64,000 nucleotides of DNA. Source: an uncultured Prevotellaceae bacterium. Lineage in GTDB: Bacteria > Bacteroidota > Bacteroidia > Bacteroidales > Muribaculaceae. The notes under the pieces are model-generated. The model was not told the DNA's origin, did not search any database, and saw only the letters and a list, made by a program, of their open reading frames with translations. Positions 43,439-53,883 of this stretch are shown here, in pieces; the stretch's first letter is position 1; each line of letters starts with the position of its first letter. The stretch lies in NCBI GenBank assembly GCA_900316835.1, contig ONEL01000017.1, forward strand, positions 1-64,000, written 5' to 3'. The position numbers were made by a program, and so were the translations under genes.

Positions 43439-45514
43439 TTAACGGCGACGCTTGGCTTGACGTTTTTGCTGCTCCATCTGCTGTCGCTGAGCCTCCTCGA
43501 GACGTGCCATGAAACCACTTTTCTTCTTGGGTTTCTTGGCATTCTCCGCCATGATGGCGCGCACCTTGTCCTCCTTCACGGTGAGGCGAGTCAGGTAGGT
43601 TTGAACGATGGTGATGAGCAACGAAACAAAGTAGTAGTAGCTCAAACCGGCAGCGTAAGTGTTAAAGAACACAAGGAACATGAGTGGCATGAGGTACATC
43701 ATCCATTTCATGCCAGGCATTTGACTTGACGACTGCGACTGCATGTTGATGTAGGTGTAGCCAATGTTGGTGACAGTCATCAGCAAGCAGAAGATGCTCA
43801 GGTGATCGCCCAGGAGCGGAATGCTGAATGGTAGCGAAATGATGGCATCGGGAGCGCTAAGGTCAGGAGCCCACAGGAACGACTGCCCACGCAAGTCGAT
43901 GCTCGAGGGGAAGAACCAGAACATGGCAATCAGGAATGGCATCTGTAGCAGCATGGGCAAGCATCCGCCCATGGGATTGGCTCCAGCCTGCTTGTAGAGC
44001 TCCATCGTCTTCTGCTGCTTCTTCATGGCATCGCTTGGGTCGGGATATTTCTCGTTGAGCGCAGCAATGTCGGGCTGCAAGATTTTCATCTTCGCTTGCG
44101 ATAGGTAACTCTTGTAGGTGAGTGGCCACAGCACCAGTTTTAGCAAAATGGTGAGCACGAGAATCACTATACCCAAGTTCCAGCCAAACTTGCACAACCA
44201 GTTAAATACCGGCATCACGATACCCGAGTTAATCCAGCGGAATAGAGTCCATCCCAGCGACACCAAACGGGTGAGATGCAAGTCCTCGCTAGGCGAGAAA
44301 CGGTCGTAGCTTGAAAGAATATCGTAACGGTTAGGGCCAATGTAGAAATAGAACGAAGCTGGCGCTGGAGAATCCGATTTATAGTCAATGTGGCTATAGA
44401 TGTTAATATCCTTGAGATAGGTGTCATATTCCTTGGAGTTCTTGCCTTCCTCATAGGCTGTGCTCGACAGTTTAGCGCCACTAAAGGCCTGATTAGCAAT
44501 CAGTGCGGTCGAGAAGAACTGGCTCTTGCCCGAGATCCACTTGATGCGTTCCTGGACATCCTTGTCCTTGCTGCCGCTCTCACTCAGGTTCTCCACATCA
44601 TCGCTACCCTGCACTTTCCAGTAGAGGGCACTATTGCGCTCTTCAAACTGCTTTCCTGCCTCCTGACGCTTAATCTTCTGATTCCAAGTGAAGTCCATGT
44701 CGGTGCGATTGGTGGGAATCACGTTCTGCATGTTATGTTGCAGCACTTCCATGCGCACCATGTAGGTTCCCTTCACCAGCGTGTATCGCAGGCTCCACTT
44801 GGCACCACCCTCAAGGTTCATTGACATTGTTACGCTCGAGTCATTTTGCTGTTCGGGGGTAAAGAAGAAGTCCTTTGTCTCAAAGTGCTGGGTATCGGTA
44901 TTCAAGCCAAAGCTGTAGTCATTGTTCTCAGGATTAATGAGCTCAACCGGAACACTCTTGTTATTCTTGTAGTCTTCTTGAGTGCGATAAGCCTTATAGC
45001 CCTTGAGAGTGGCACGGCTAATGACACCACCCTTAGTGCTTATTTCAATCGCTAGCGAGTCGTTCTCAAGCTTCACAGTCTTGTTCTCGCCGGTGAGATT
45101 AGCGCTGAAGGCTGCTGCCTTAGCATATTTTTCTATCACTTTCTTCACCGCTTGCACCGCTAGGTTTTGAGAGCGAGGATCATCGCTGGTGCTGGCGTTG
45201 AGGCTGGCGATGTTGATGATTTTGTTATCGATTTTTACTGTGCCGGCGGCTTTGCCGTCAGTGCTGGTGATGTTCACCCCTTCTACGGCAATGTCACCAT
45301 TCTTGGCAACTAGAGTGTCGAGCAATGCAAACTCAGCCTGTGTGAGCGTGTCGACACTGGCGTTAGCCACTTGTTGCGACTGCGACTGCGCTTGCTCAGT
45401 TTTAGAGGCTTGTTGCTGCTCAAGTTGCTCGTCTTTGTTGGGCTGCTGAAGCATCATGAACCCAAAGATTACCGCACACATGAGCAACATGCCGATGATC
45501 GTGTTTTTATCCAT
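43439..45514 (-). CDS. yidC: Membrane protein insertase YidC, 691 aa
   Basis: I start at MDKNTIIGMLLMCAVIFGF (45514), the canonical N-terminus; a longer frame adds 12 residues. A first membrane segment, a Gln-rich linker, a large periplasmic beta-domain (about 90-420) and a C-terminal Oxa1/YidC domain with GWTLFRWINSGIVMPVFNW, LTYKSYLSQAKM and GCLPMLLQMPFLIAMFWF are seen. The very basic tail ends in RQAKRRR. It inserts and folds inner-membrane proteins with or without SecYEG. Follows pyrG on the same strand (99 nt gap). Confidence 0.96.
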   Translation of the reverse strand: MDKNTIIGMLLMCAVIFGFMMLQQPNKDEQLEQQQASKTEQAQSQSQQVANASVDTLTQAEFALLDTLVAKNGDIAVEGVNITSTDGKAAGTVKIDNKIINIASLNASTSDDPRSQNLAVQAVKKVIEKYAKAAAFSANLTGENKTVKLENDSLAIEISTKGGVISRATLKGYKAYRTQEDYKNNKSVPVELINPENNDYSFGLNTDTQHFETKDFFFTPEQQNDSSVTMSMNLEGGAKWSLRYTLVKGTYMVRMEVLQHNMQNVIPTNRTDMDFTWNQKIKRQEAGKQFEERNSALYWKVQGSDDVENLSESGSKDKDVQERIKWISGKSQFFSTALIANQAFSGAKLSSTAYEEGKNSKEYDTYLKDINIYSHIDYKSDSPAPASFYFYIGPNRYDILSSYDRFSPSEDLHLTRLVSLGWTLFRWINSGIVMPVFNWLCKFGWNLGIVILVLTILLKLVLWPLTYKSYLSQAKMKILQPDIAALNEKYPDPSDAMKKQQKTMELYKQAGANPMGGCLPMLLQMPFLIAMFWFFPSSIDLRGQSFLWAPDLSAPDAIISLPFSIPLLGDHLSIFCLLMTVTNIGYTYINMQSQSSSQMPGMKWMMYLMPLMFLVFFNTYAAGLSYYYFVSLLITIVQTYLTRLTVKEDKVRAIMAENAKKPKKKSGFMARLEEAQRQQMEQQKRQAKRRR

Positions 45515-45613
45515 ACAAATAGTTGAAAATATTGTTTTTAAGAGTGACATGATGGTGAGTCAAAAAACACTCACACACTACCATCTCACTGGTTATTTAA
45601 TAATCTTTTTTTC

Positions 45614-47257
<1,644 letters not shown>

Positions 47258-47267
47258 TTACAAACTG

Positions 47268-47297
47268 CAAAGATAAACATTTTTTTCTAAACGACAA
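47268..47297 (-). promoter_or_regulatory. Promoter of pyrG, with its -33 box inside a family-a repeat
   Basis: On the minus strand TTG (47297-47295) and TATCTTTG (47275-47268), spacing 19 nt. The TTG belongs to the conserved GACAAAAATGCGATTAAGCG end of a repeat, so the repeat appears to supply part of the promoter. Confidence 0.55.
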
Positions 47298-47660
47298 AAA
47301 TGCGATTAAGCGAGTCAAAGCTGAGCTTGCTCAAAGCCTTGCGAAAGTTTTTTTAAAGACAAAAATGCGATTAAGCGAGACAAAGCATGAGCTTGCTCAA
47401 TGCGTTGCGAGCGTGAGCATTTTATTTAATTACGGACTAATGATTTGTGCATTAGAGGGGATTTATTAAAGACAATTGCTGGGATAACTTTTTTCAAACA
47501 ATTGCAAACAATTACTAACAATTAAATTATAGCGCGACGGCGAATTATATTCCGGCGATAGCCGGCTTTTTGACGCCACAAGGCGCGACTTTTTGAATAA
47601 CTTTTTTCAAACAATTACTAACAAAAATGCGATTAAGCGAGTTAAAGTTTTAGCTGGGGG
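47291..47660. repeat. Repeat mosaic (families a, d, b, a), empty site of the MITE-like element
   Basis: In order: two inverted family-a copies (47291-47345, 47352-47428), block d inverted (47429-47520), block b inverted (about 47521-47625) and a partial a copy (47626-47660). Read on the minus strand, b runs straight into d (CGCGCTATAATTTAATTG) with a single AATTT, whereas at 22.3 kb the 190-bp element lies at that point. No gene is supported between 47225 and 48111. Confidence 0.8.
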
Positions 47661-47684
47661 GATGCGTGCCCTAGCAATAAAAAA

Positions 47685-47975
47685 AGGGCGTGCTTCGCAC
47701 TTGAAATTAAATTAACGTGAGTTCGACGAAAATAAATAGCTGTATGTCAGGCTGCTCCTCTAAGATAGAGGAGCTGTCGCGGAGCGACTGAGGAGTATGA
47801 TAACTATCAAATGAGGTGACATACCCCCCCCGACCCGCTCTTTCAGCATCAATGGGCTACGCCTCGCCAATAGCAAAACAAGTTTTGCTGCTGGTCTCGG
47901 CTTGCTCCATTGGTCTAACTTAGAGATATTAATTTTTTAATCAATTTTAAGCGAAGCGCCCATTACTGCTGGACA
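47685..47975. repeat. Family-e repeat interrupted by a damaged MITE-like copy
   Basis: GGGCGTGCTTCGCACTTGAAA at the left and AATTTTAAGCGAAGCGCCC at about 47943-47961 are the two ends of family e, read inverted relative to copies A and B. The interior is a second copy of the 190-bp element (47714-47930). The sequence past 47961 continues to match bases 1-27 of the window, inverted. Confidence 0.7.
47714..47930 (+). mobile_element. Damaged second copy of the MITE-like element
   Basis: Starts AACGTGAGTTCGACGAA and follows the 22269 copy closely through the GAGGAG and TCGCGGAGCGA hairpins to about 47840. It then carries a block of roughly 75 bp not present in the other copy (TTCAGCATCAATGGGCTACG onward), resumes with CTAACTTAGAG, and lacks the right inverted repeat. 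It lies directly after AAATT, the complement of the AATTT target seen at 22264. Confidence 0.65.
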
Positions 47976-48030
47976 AGGCGGGCATGCCCTGCACGCACCC
48001 CCCATCTTTGCTTGTCAGTTAGTTAAAACC

Positions 48031-48077
48031 AGCAAGAAGGACAATGTGCATGCTGCCCATTGTCCTTCTTATTGCTT
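48031..48077 (-). terminator. Terminator-like hairpin after speA
   Basis: Stem AAGAAGGACAATG / CATTGTCCTTCTT with an 11-nt loop, followed on the minus strand by GCTGGTTTTAAC. The T-tract is short and displaced. Confidence 0.6.
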
Positions 48078-48111
48078 GTGATAGCTATTATATCACCGTG
48101 GTGGAAAGGAT

Positions 48112-50022
48112 TTACTCTTTCTCGAGATAGGTGTAGCCGTAGAGTCCTGAGCGGTAATTGCGCACAAACTCATTTCCCTCGTCGGCAGTGATTTTCTTTG
48201 CTCTAATCGACTCTGCCACCCACGACTCCACATTTCGCACCAGTTCCTTGGGGCTGAACTGCACGTAGTCGAGCACCTCGGCCACCGTCTCGCCGTCAAT
48301 AACCTGATCAATCTCGTAGTGGTCTTTATAGACATCGATGTGCACAGCATTAGTGTCGCCAAAGAGGTTGTGCAAGTCGCCCAGAATTTCTTGATAGGCT
48401 CCCACAAGGAACACTCCCAGATAGTAATGCTCGCCCTCCTTGAGCTGATGCACCGGCAGGTAGTGAGAGAAACCCTGATTGGAAATGAAATTACCTATCT
48501 TGCCATCGCTGTCGCATGTGATATCCTGGATTGTAGCAAGTTTATCGGGGCGCTCAGCCAGCCTACTCAGCGGTACCACAGGGAACACTTGGTCGATGGC
48601 CCATGAGTCGGGCAGCGACTGGAATAGCGAGAAGTTGCAGAAGTACTTCTCGGGCAGCATCTTTGCCACTCCACGCAGTTCCTCGGGAGCATGTTTCATG
48701 TCACTCACCAGCATATTCACCTCTCGAGCCACGCTCCAAAAGAGTTTCTCAACCATGGCACGGGTGCGCAGGTCGAGTAATCCCAGCGAGAAGCGGTCGA
48801 GAGCCTCTTCGCGAATTTGCAACGCGTCGTGCCAGTCCTCGAGTAATCTCGCCATGTTTATTTTGTCGTAGATCTCATAGAGGTCGCGCACCAGCTCGTT
48901 CTCATCCTCACGCAAGTGGTCACGGCTGTCGTCCCACTGTGGCAGGCTCGCCGTCTCGAGCACCTCCACCACGAGAACCGAATGATGGGCTGTGAGGCTG
49001 CGTCCGCTCTCGGTGATGATGTTAGGATGCTTGATGCCATTCTTGTTGCAAGCGTCAACAAGCTGATAAACCGAGTCGTTGACATACTCCTGGATACTGT
49101 AGTTCATACTATTCTCGCTCGCGCTATTGCGCGTGCCGTCATAGTCCACGCCCAGTCCACCGCCTATGTCGATAAAGTCGATATCAAAGCCCAGTTGCGT
49201 GAGTTGCACATAGAACTGGCAAGCTTCGCGCAAAGCATTCTTAATGCGCCTTATCTTGGTCACTTGGCTACCGATGTGGAAATGAATAAGCTTCAAGCAA
49301 TCCATCATCTTGTTAGCCTGAAGGAATTCCATGGCTGTTTGCAGCTCGCTGGTGTTGAGTCCAAACTTGCTGCGATCGCCACCGCTCTCCTCCCACTTGC
49401 CGCTACCGCTACTTGACAGCTTGATGCGGATGCCCACGTTAGGCCTGATGTTGAGACGCTTGGCAACGCTAGTGATGAGCTTGAGCTCATTGAGCTTCTC
49501 CACCACCAGGAAGATGCGTCGACCCATCTTTTGCGCCAGCAGTGCCAGCTCCACATAGTTCTCATCCTTGTAACCATTACAGATGATTAGCGAGTTCTCT
49601 GAAATCTTGCCCATGTTCATTGCCAGTACGGCATGCAACTCGGGTTTAGAACCAGCCTCCAGCCCAATATTGAACTTCCTGCCATGGGTAACAAGCTCTC
49701 GCACCACAGGCTCCATTTGGTTCACCTTGATGGGATAAATGATGAAGTTTTGCGCCTGATAGTCATATTCCTTAGCGGCCTTCTTGAAGCATGAGGAAAT
49801 CTTCTCGATGCGATTGTCGAGAATGTCGGGGAAACGCAATAGCACTGGTGCCGAAATGTTGCGTTGTCGCAATTCTTCCATCACTTCCACCAGGTCAACG
49901 CCAGTGTAGGTTTGCTTGGGAGTCACACGCATGTGCCCCTTTTCATTGATTGAGAAATACTTGAGGCCCCAACCATTGATATTGTAGAGTTCGGCGCTGT
50001 CCTCAACGCGCCACTTGCTCAT
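48112..50022 (-). CDS. speA: Biosynthetic arginine decarboxylase, 636 aa
   Basis: A fold-type III PLP enzyme of the SpeA family. NFIIYPIKVNQ holds the PLP lysine near residue 100, GLEAGSKPEL, HFHIGSQ, IDIGGGLGVDYDG and TESGRSLTAHH follow. The length of 636 aa matches the long biosynthetic form. It decarboxylates L-arginine to agmatine, the first step toward putrescine and spermidine. The N-terminus WRVEDSAELYNINGWG is typical. Monocistronic. A TATTTTTG element at 50132-50125 may be its -7 box. Confidence 0.96.
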   Translation of the reverse strand: MSKWRVEDSAELYNINGWGLKYFSINEKGHMRVTPKQTYTGVDLVEVMEELRQRNISAPVLLRFPDILDNRIEKISSCFKKAAKEYDYQAQNFIIYPIKVNQMEPVVRELVTHGRKFNIGLEAGSKPELHAVLAMNMGKISENSLIICNGYKDENYVELALLAQKMGRRIFLVVEKLNELKLITSVAKRLNIRPNVGIRIKLSSSGSGKWEESGGDRSKFGLNTSELQTAMEFLQANKMMDCLKLIHFHIGSQVTKIRRIKNALREACQFYVQLTQLGFDIDFIDIGGGLGVDYDGTRNSASENSMNYSIQEYVNDSVYQLVDACNKNGIKHPNIITESGRSLTAHHSVLVVEVLETASLPQWDDSRDHLREDENELVRDLYEIYDKINMARLLEDWHDALQIREEALDRFSLGLLDLRTRAMVEKLFWSVAREVNMLVSDMKHAPEELRGVAKMLPEKYFCNFSLFQSLPDSWAIDQVFPVVPLSRLAERPDKLATIQDITCDSDGKIGNFISNQGFSHYLPVHQLKEGEHYYLGVFLVGAYQEILGDLHNLFGDTNAVHIDVYKDHYEIDQVIDGETVAEVLDYVQFSPKELVRNVESWVAESIRAKKITADEGNEFVRNYRSGLYGYTYLEKE

Positions 50023-50326
50023 GCTGCTCGTAGTAGTAAGGTTTTAAAGCGTGAATAATGCTGGTTTTCTCTCACAGGCGAGGGTGCGAAAATGCGATAA
50101 ATGACGCAACCCTCATTTAGGGGGCAAAAATACAATTTTTTTTCAAACAATTACTAACAAATTCAAACAATTTTTATTTTTGCCCCACGCCAAGAGTGCC
50201 CCGTTGGGGCCCCAGCCTGGGATTTTTCTTAAAACCGATTAAGAAAAAAATCCCTGCAATAGCCTTTAATAAGAATGGGGGCTCGCAAGCTTGCACAAGA
50301 TTAAAAAAAATAGTAATTTTGCACTG
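50023..50326. other. Divergent intergenic region, speA / DUF4286
   Basis: Contains CAAACAATTACTAACAA shared with the repeat mosaics and with the region before aspC, a hairpin GCCCCGTTGGGGC at about 50199-50211, and the DUF4286 promoter at 50291-50321. No gene is supported. Confidence 0.5.
50291..50321 (+). promoter_or_regulatory. Promoter giving a near-leaderless DUF4286-ruvC transcript
   Basis: TTG at 50291-50293 and TAATTTTG at 50314-50321, spacing 20 nt. The ATG at 50327 is only 5 nt past the -7 element, so the leader would be about 1-2 nt. A longer reading frame using the TTG as start is therefore rejected. Confidence 0.7.
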
Positions 50327-50656
50327 ATGATAATATGCAATACCACATATCATGTCGACTGCAGTGTGAGCGGAGAGTTCCTCGACTGGCTCAGAGACGT
50401 TTATTTACCCAGGGCGCTTGAGGGCGACATGGTGAGAGCTCCACGGCTGTTACGCATGATGGGACACAACGATGGCGGGGTGTGCTTTGCGCTGCAGCTG
50501 CAAGCCACCAAGCTCAGCGAGTTACAACGCTGGAACCAAGCTGTGGGCAAGCAGTTGCATCAGCAACTCATCGAGCGCTTTGGTACCAAGGTGGCTGGCT
50601 TTACCACATTCATGGAAAATATCGACATTTTGAACAATGGAAAACAAGGAATATGA
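50327..50656 (+). CDS. DUF4286 family protein, 109 aa
   Basis: [22 protein letters not shown], then [31 protein letters not shown] and [18 protein letters not shown] match DUF4286, a small ferredoxin-fold-like family usually located next to ruvC in Bacteroidota. Its role is unknown. It overlaps ruvC by 20 nt. Confidence 0.88.
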   Translation: MIICNTTYHVDCSVSGEFLDWLRDVYLPRALEGDMVRAPRLLRMMGHNDGGVCFALQLQATKLSELQRWNQAVGKQLHQQLIERFGTKVAGFTTFMENIDILNNGKQGI

Positions 50657-51203
50657 CAAAATCATAATAGGCATTGACCCAGGCACTAACGTCATGGGCT
50701 ATGGGCTATTAGGAATCAAGGCTGGCAAGCCTTCGCTCATAGCTATGGGAGTGCTGCAACTGAGCAAACTTGATGACCATTACATGCGCCTGCGACGCAT
50801 CTACGACCGCGTGTTAAGCCTTGTGGAAGAATTTCTTCCCGACGAGCTGGCCATCGAAGCTCCTTTCTATGGCAAGAATGTGCAATCGATGCTTAAGCTG
50901 GGACGAGCTCAAGGAGTGGCGATGGCTGCCGCATTGGGTCGCCAGGTGCCCATTGCTGAGTATGAGCCACGCAAGATTAAGATGGCTATAACAGGCAATG
51001 GAGCAGCCAGCAAGGAGCAAGTGGCGATGATGCTACAGCGACAGCTAAGCATTAATCCCGCCGACATGCCCAGCTTGCTCGACGCCACCGACGCTCTTGC
51101 CGCTGCCCTGTGCCACTACTACGAGAGCAAGAAACCCTTTGCCAGCACCGCAAGCAAGTCGTGGAAAGACTTCATCGCTCACCATCCCAACCGCGTGGTT
51201 TAG
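50637..51203 (+). CDS. ruvC: Holliday junction endonuclease RuvC, 188 aa
   Basis: The RNase H-fold catalytic residues are Asp14 ([14 protein letters not shown]), Glu74 ([11 protein letters not shown]), and Asp149/Asp152 ([14 protein letters not shown]). It cuts four-way DNA junctions as a dimer with RuvAB. Full length for Bacteroidota. Translationally overlapping with the DUF4286 gene. Confidence 0.95.
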   Translation: MENKEYDKIIIGIDPGTNVMGYGLLGIKAGKPSLIAMGVLQLSKLDDHYMRLRRIYDRVLSLVEEFLPDELAIEAPFYGKNVQSMLKLGRAQGVAMAAALGRQVPIAEYEPRKIKMAITGNGAASKEQVAMMLQRQLSINPADMPSLLDATDALAAALCHYYESKKPFASTASKSWKDFIAHHPNRVV

Positions 51204-51288
51204 ACACGTCGCACACAAATGTGTATAAAAACATGTAATTGAACAATATTTCGCAACTCATTGTAGTGCTAGTATTGAGCATTTTTAT

Positions 51289-51333
51289 TAATTTTGCAAC
51301 TTGGAAAAAGAATTAACAACATCAAATATATGA
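51289..51333 (+). repeat. Direct repeat, copy 1: promoter-leader-start segment of the antitoxin gene
   Basis: A 45-nt segment TAATTTTGCAACTTGGAAAA...TATATGA. It contains a -7 element (TAATTTTG, 51289-51296), the leader and the antitoxin ATG (51330-51332). It matches 51859-51903 at 44 of 45 positions, 570 bp apart. Confidence 0.9.
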
Positions 51334-51596
51334 CTACTAAACAAATGCAAATGAATACCGAGCTCTTCAGGTTGCTCCAGGAAATTTGCGCCAACGAGGA
51401 CTTGATGAGCAAAGGCATTAAGGCTCTCAAACGCATTTTAGACAAACACAAAGCCGATGAGAGCATCATGAGCGAGGAAGAACTCAACGCTAAAATTGAA
51501 CGTGCCATTAAAGCCTACGAACAAGGTGAATGCCATGCAATGGAAGCACATGAGGACTTAACAGCCTACTTAAAACGTCGAGGTCATGACCTATAG
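51330..51596 (+). CDS. Antitoxin of a YoeB-type toxin-antitoxin pair, 88 aa
   Basis: I start at the ATG at 51330, which occupies the same place in the direct repeat as the start of the lipoprotein gene. The protein has a helical N-terminus (TELFRLLQEICANEDLMSKG), a SEEELNAKIERAIKAYEQGE helix and a C-terminal EDLTAYLKRRGHDL. It is not a standard YefM/Phd but resembles the Bacteroidota antitoxins found beside Txe/YoeB toxins. It would bind and neutralise the toxin and repress its own promoter. The stop overlaps the toxin start by 11 nt. Confidence 0.8.
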   Translation: MTTKQMQMNTELFRLLQEICANEDLMSKGIKALKRILDKHKADESIMSEEELNAKIERAIKAYEQGECHAMEAHEDLTAYLKRRGHDL

Positions 51597-51861
51597 TATA
51601 ATTATCTCACCCGAGGCCGAGAAAGACTTTGTTAAGCTAGCTAAAAGCGAACCCAATGCATATAAAAAAGCTAAAAATTTGCTTGAGGAATTAAAAACAA
51701 ATCCTACCACTGGCACCGGGCATCCCGAGCAGCTCAAAGGTGCGCTAAACAACGTGTGGAGCAGGCGAATAACAAGAAAACACAGGCTTGTGTATAAAAT
51801 CATTGACAATAAGGTTATTGTACTTATCTTATCAGCTTTTGGACATTATAGTGATAAATAA
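51586..51861 (+). CDS. yoeB: Txe/YoeB-family mRNA interferase toxin, 91 aa
   Basis: RelE-superfamily fold with the YoeB pattern HPEQLKGALNNVWSRRITRKH and LVYKI, then ILSAFGHY. The catalytic residues of E. coli YoeB (Glu46, Arg65, His83) correspond to Glu48, Arg67 and His87 here. It cleaves mRNA in the ribosomal A site when freed from the antitoxin. The TAA stop (51859-51861) is also the first three bases of the second repeat copy and of the -7 element for the next gene. Confidence 0.9.
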   Translation: MTYSIIISPEAEKDFVKLAKSEPNAYKKAKNLLEELKTNPTTGTGHPEQLKGALNNVWSRRITRKHRLVYKIIDNKVIVLILSAFGHYSDK

Positions 51862-51903
51862 TTTTGCAACTTGGAAAAAGAATTAACAACATCAATTATA
51901 TGA
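51859..51903 (+). repeat. Direct repeat, copy 2: promoter-leader-start segment of the WG lipoprotein gene
   Basis: Same 45-nt segment as 51289-51333 with one mismatch. It begins with the toxin stop codon, contains TAATTTTG at 51859-51866 with a TTG 17 nt upstream at 51839-51841, and ends with the ATG (51900-51902) of the lipoprotein gene. Confidence 0.9.
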
Positions 51904-53465
51904 AAAAGTATAACATTATCACTCTCATTGTGGTTGCCTTAGTAACACTAACTGGCTGCAACAAGAAAGATAATTCCTATCTTGAAGACACTAAATACCT
52001 GTCGGTAAGGCTACAAGGTAGCGACAAGTGGAGCATTCTCGACATCGAGACTGGAAATGTGATTGCTCGAGATGCTTTCAAAAACACCCCATCGGCGATT
52101 ACCGACGACATGTTCTTTGTCTACAACGATAATGGACGCATCGACTACTATAACGTGGCCGACTGCAAGAAACCCGTGAACAAGGAGCCATACGGCAGCG
52201 CCACTAGCTTCAGTGGCGGACATGCCGTGGTGAGCAAGCCCGGTAAACCTCTAGAGGTCATCGACAAGCAGTGTAACACAGTGGCTGAACTCTCGCCCAG
52301 CGTGCTTAATGCCGCCATGTTCCGTCACGGACGCTCATTAATCCACACCGACCTGGACCGCTATGGCTATATCGACACTCATGGCGATACCGTGATGGCA
52401 CCAAACCTGGGCTTTGCCAAGTCGTTTATGGCCGACGATGTGGCACTCGTGTCATTCAACACCGCAGGCGACACCACAGCCACATTGAGCGTGATAGACC
52501 TTGCAGGAAAGAAGTTGTGCGACATCGACACCAAGGTATACCAAATTCTCACTCCCTACTACCGTATGGGAGTACTTGCCGCCGGCAAGAAAGACTCGGT
52601 GGTCTATCTCGACAAGAACGGAAAGGAGACCACTACCCCACTAGAAATGCCCAAGAAAATCAAGGATGCCAACTACCGCGATGGCCGCTACTGTGGCGAT
52701 GGCAAGTACATGGTGATTAAGGGCGACATGATGGGACTGGTAGATGGCGATAACAATGTGCTCATTCCTTTCAAGCACAAGTACATGAACAACGTTACCA
52801 GCGAGCGCTACATCGTGGGTAATGATAGCGTGATGACTCTCGTTGATGATCATGGCAAGCAAGTGGGAAAAGAAAAATTTGTTGACTACAAGCAACTCGA
52901 CAGCGAGGCTAACGCGGTGAGAGGTTACATCAACCTTGAGGTCACTGCCGCCAACCTGCTCAGCTTTATTGGCGAAGACAATGCTTGTGGCGCCAAGAAA
53001 GGTGCCACCCTCATGGACATGAATCAGCTTGTGGGAGTGCAGCCAGCAGCCTACCTTGGCATGCGCCAAATCGACCGCGCCATGCTTCCCATGGTCTATA
53101 GTTATCACTTTGATAGTGATATCGCCACCACCAGCACCGACAGCTTGAGCTCCATCGAACCCACCGACACCGCCTCGATAGCTCAAGCCATTGACGGAGC
53201 AAAATTCAACTACGATGCCCACGTCACTGGAGTGAGCATTAGCTTCATAGTGCTAGAGTGCCTACCAGGAACCGAGGAGCGCCTATGCCAGCTCATGAGC
53301 AACGCCATGGGCTCTAAAGGATTTAACCTCAACCCCGATGGCTCTTTCACCAGCGATGCTGGCACCAAGGTGGTAATGGGCTATGAGAAAGGCGTGTTTG
53401 AGCTAAATTATTACTTCAATGCCACCGACGCGCAACCACTGCCCCGCGTTAGTCGCAAAGAGTAA
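51900..53465 (+). CDS. WG-repeat-like lipoprotein, 521 aa
   Basis: A lipobox (TLTGC, Cys20) marks a lipoprotein. The body carries WG/KWG-like beta repeats (RYGYIDTHGDTVMAPN, MGLVDGDNNVLIPFKHKYM, FSGGHAVVSKPGK), which usually form a propeller-like fold. A separate C-terminal domain (about 340-521) is less clear. WG proteins are often found on bacterial surfaces; function unknown. It appears to have been the original owner of the promoter segment copied in front of the antitoxin gene. Confidence 0.8.
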   Translation: MKKYNIITLIVVALVTLTGCNKKDNSYLEDTKYLSVRLQGSDKWSILDIETGNVIARDAFKNTPSAITDDMFFVYNDNGRIDYYNVADCKKPVNKEPYGSATSFSGGHAVVSKPGKPLEVIDKQCNTVAELSPSVLNAAMFRHGRSLIHTDLDRYGYIDTHGDTVMAPNLGFAKSFMADDVALVSFNTAGDTTATLSVIDLAGKKLCDIDTKVYQILTPYYRMGVLAAGKKDSVVYLDKNGKETTTPLEMPKKIKDANYRDGRYCGDGKYMVIKGDMMGLVDGDNNVLIPFKHKYMNNVTSERYIVGNDSVMTLVDDHGKQVGKEKFVDYKQLDSEANAVRGYINLEVTAANLLSFIGEDNACGAKKGATLMDMNQLVGVQPAAYLGMRQIDRAMLPMVYSYHFDSDIATTSTDSLSSIEPTDTASIAQAIDGAKFNYDAHVTGVSISFIVLECLPGTEERLCQLMSNAMGSKGFNLNPDGSFTSDAGTKVVMGYEKGVFELNYYFNATDAQPLPRVSRKE

Positions 53466-53553
53466 AAACAATGGCACGCTTTTTGCAAGATATTATCACA
53501 AACTTAAATTTAAAACTTAACATCTATAACTTAAACACTTAACACTTACTACA

Positions 53554-53847
53554 ATGTCTTGCACAAGAGTTCTACTAGCAATCATCTTCCCTCCCCTTGC
53601 CGTTGTCGACAAGGGGTGCGGGTCGTTCTTGATAGTTTTCATCCTCACCTGCTGTGGATGGATTCCTGGAGTGATAGCTGCTCTAGTCATCCTCAACAAC
53701 GATAAGGGACAACACTACAACCATGGCTACAATCAAGGTTATAACCAAGGCTATAACAAAGGCTATAACCAGGGGGCGAGCCAAAATCTCTATGGTAACA
53801 ACCAGCCACATAATGCTAACAGAAATAGTGGCTGGAAAGGATGGTGA
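53554..53847 (+). CDS. YqaE/Pmp3-family membrane protein with Tyr/Asn/Gln repeats, 97 aa
   Basis: The two-helix Pmp3 core is clear: VLLAIIFPPLAVVDKGCGSF followed by ILTCCGWIPGVIAALVIL. A tail of four YNxGYN-type repeats (HGYNQGYNQGYNKGYNQG) and an Asn-rich end follow. Pmp3/YqaE proteins are small stress-linked membrane proteins that affect membrane potential in yeast. The low-complexity tail is unusual. It precedes the Fur gene by 36 nt. Confidence 0.88.
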   Translation: MSCTRVLLAIIFPPLAVVDKGCGSFLIVFILTCCGWIPGVIAALVILNNDKGQHYNHGYNQGYNQGYNKGYNQGASQNLYGNNQPHNANRNSGWKGW

Positions 53848-53883
53848 CAAGCCACCCCTTCTTTAAAACATAGAATAATAGTG

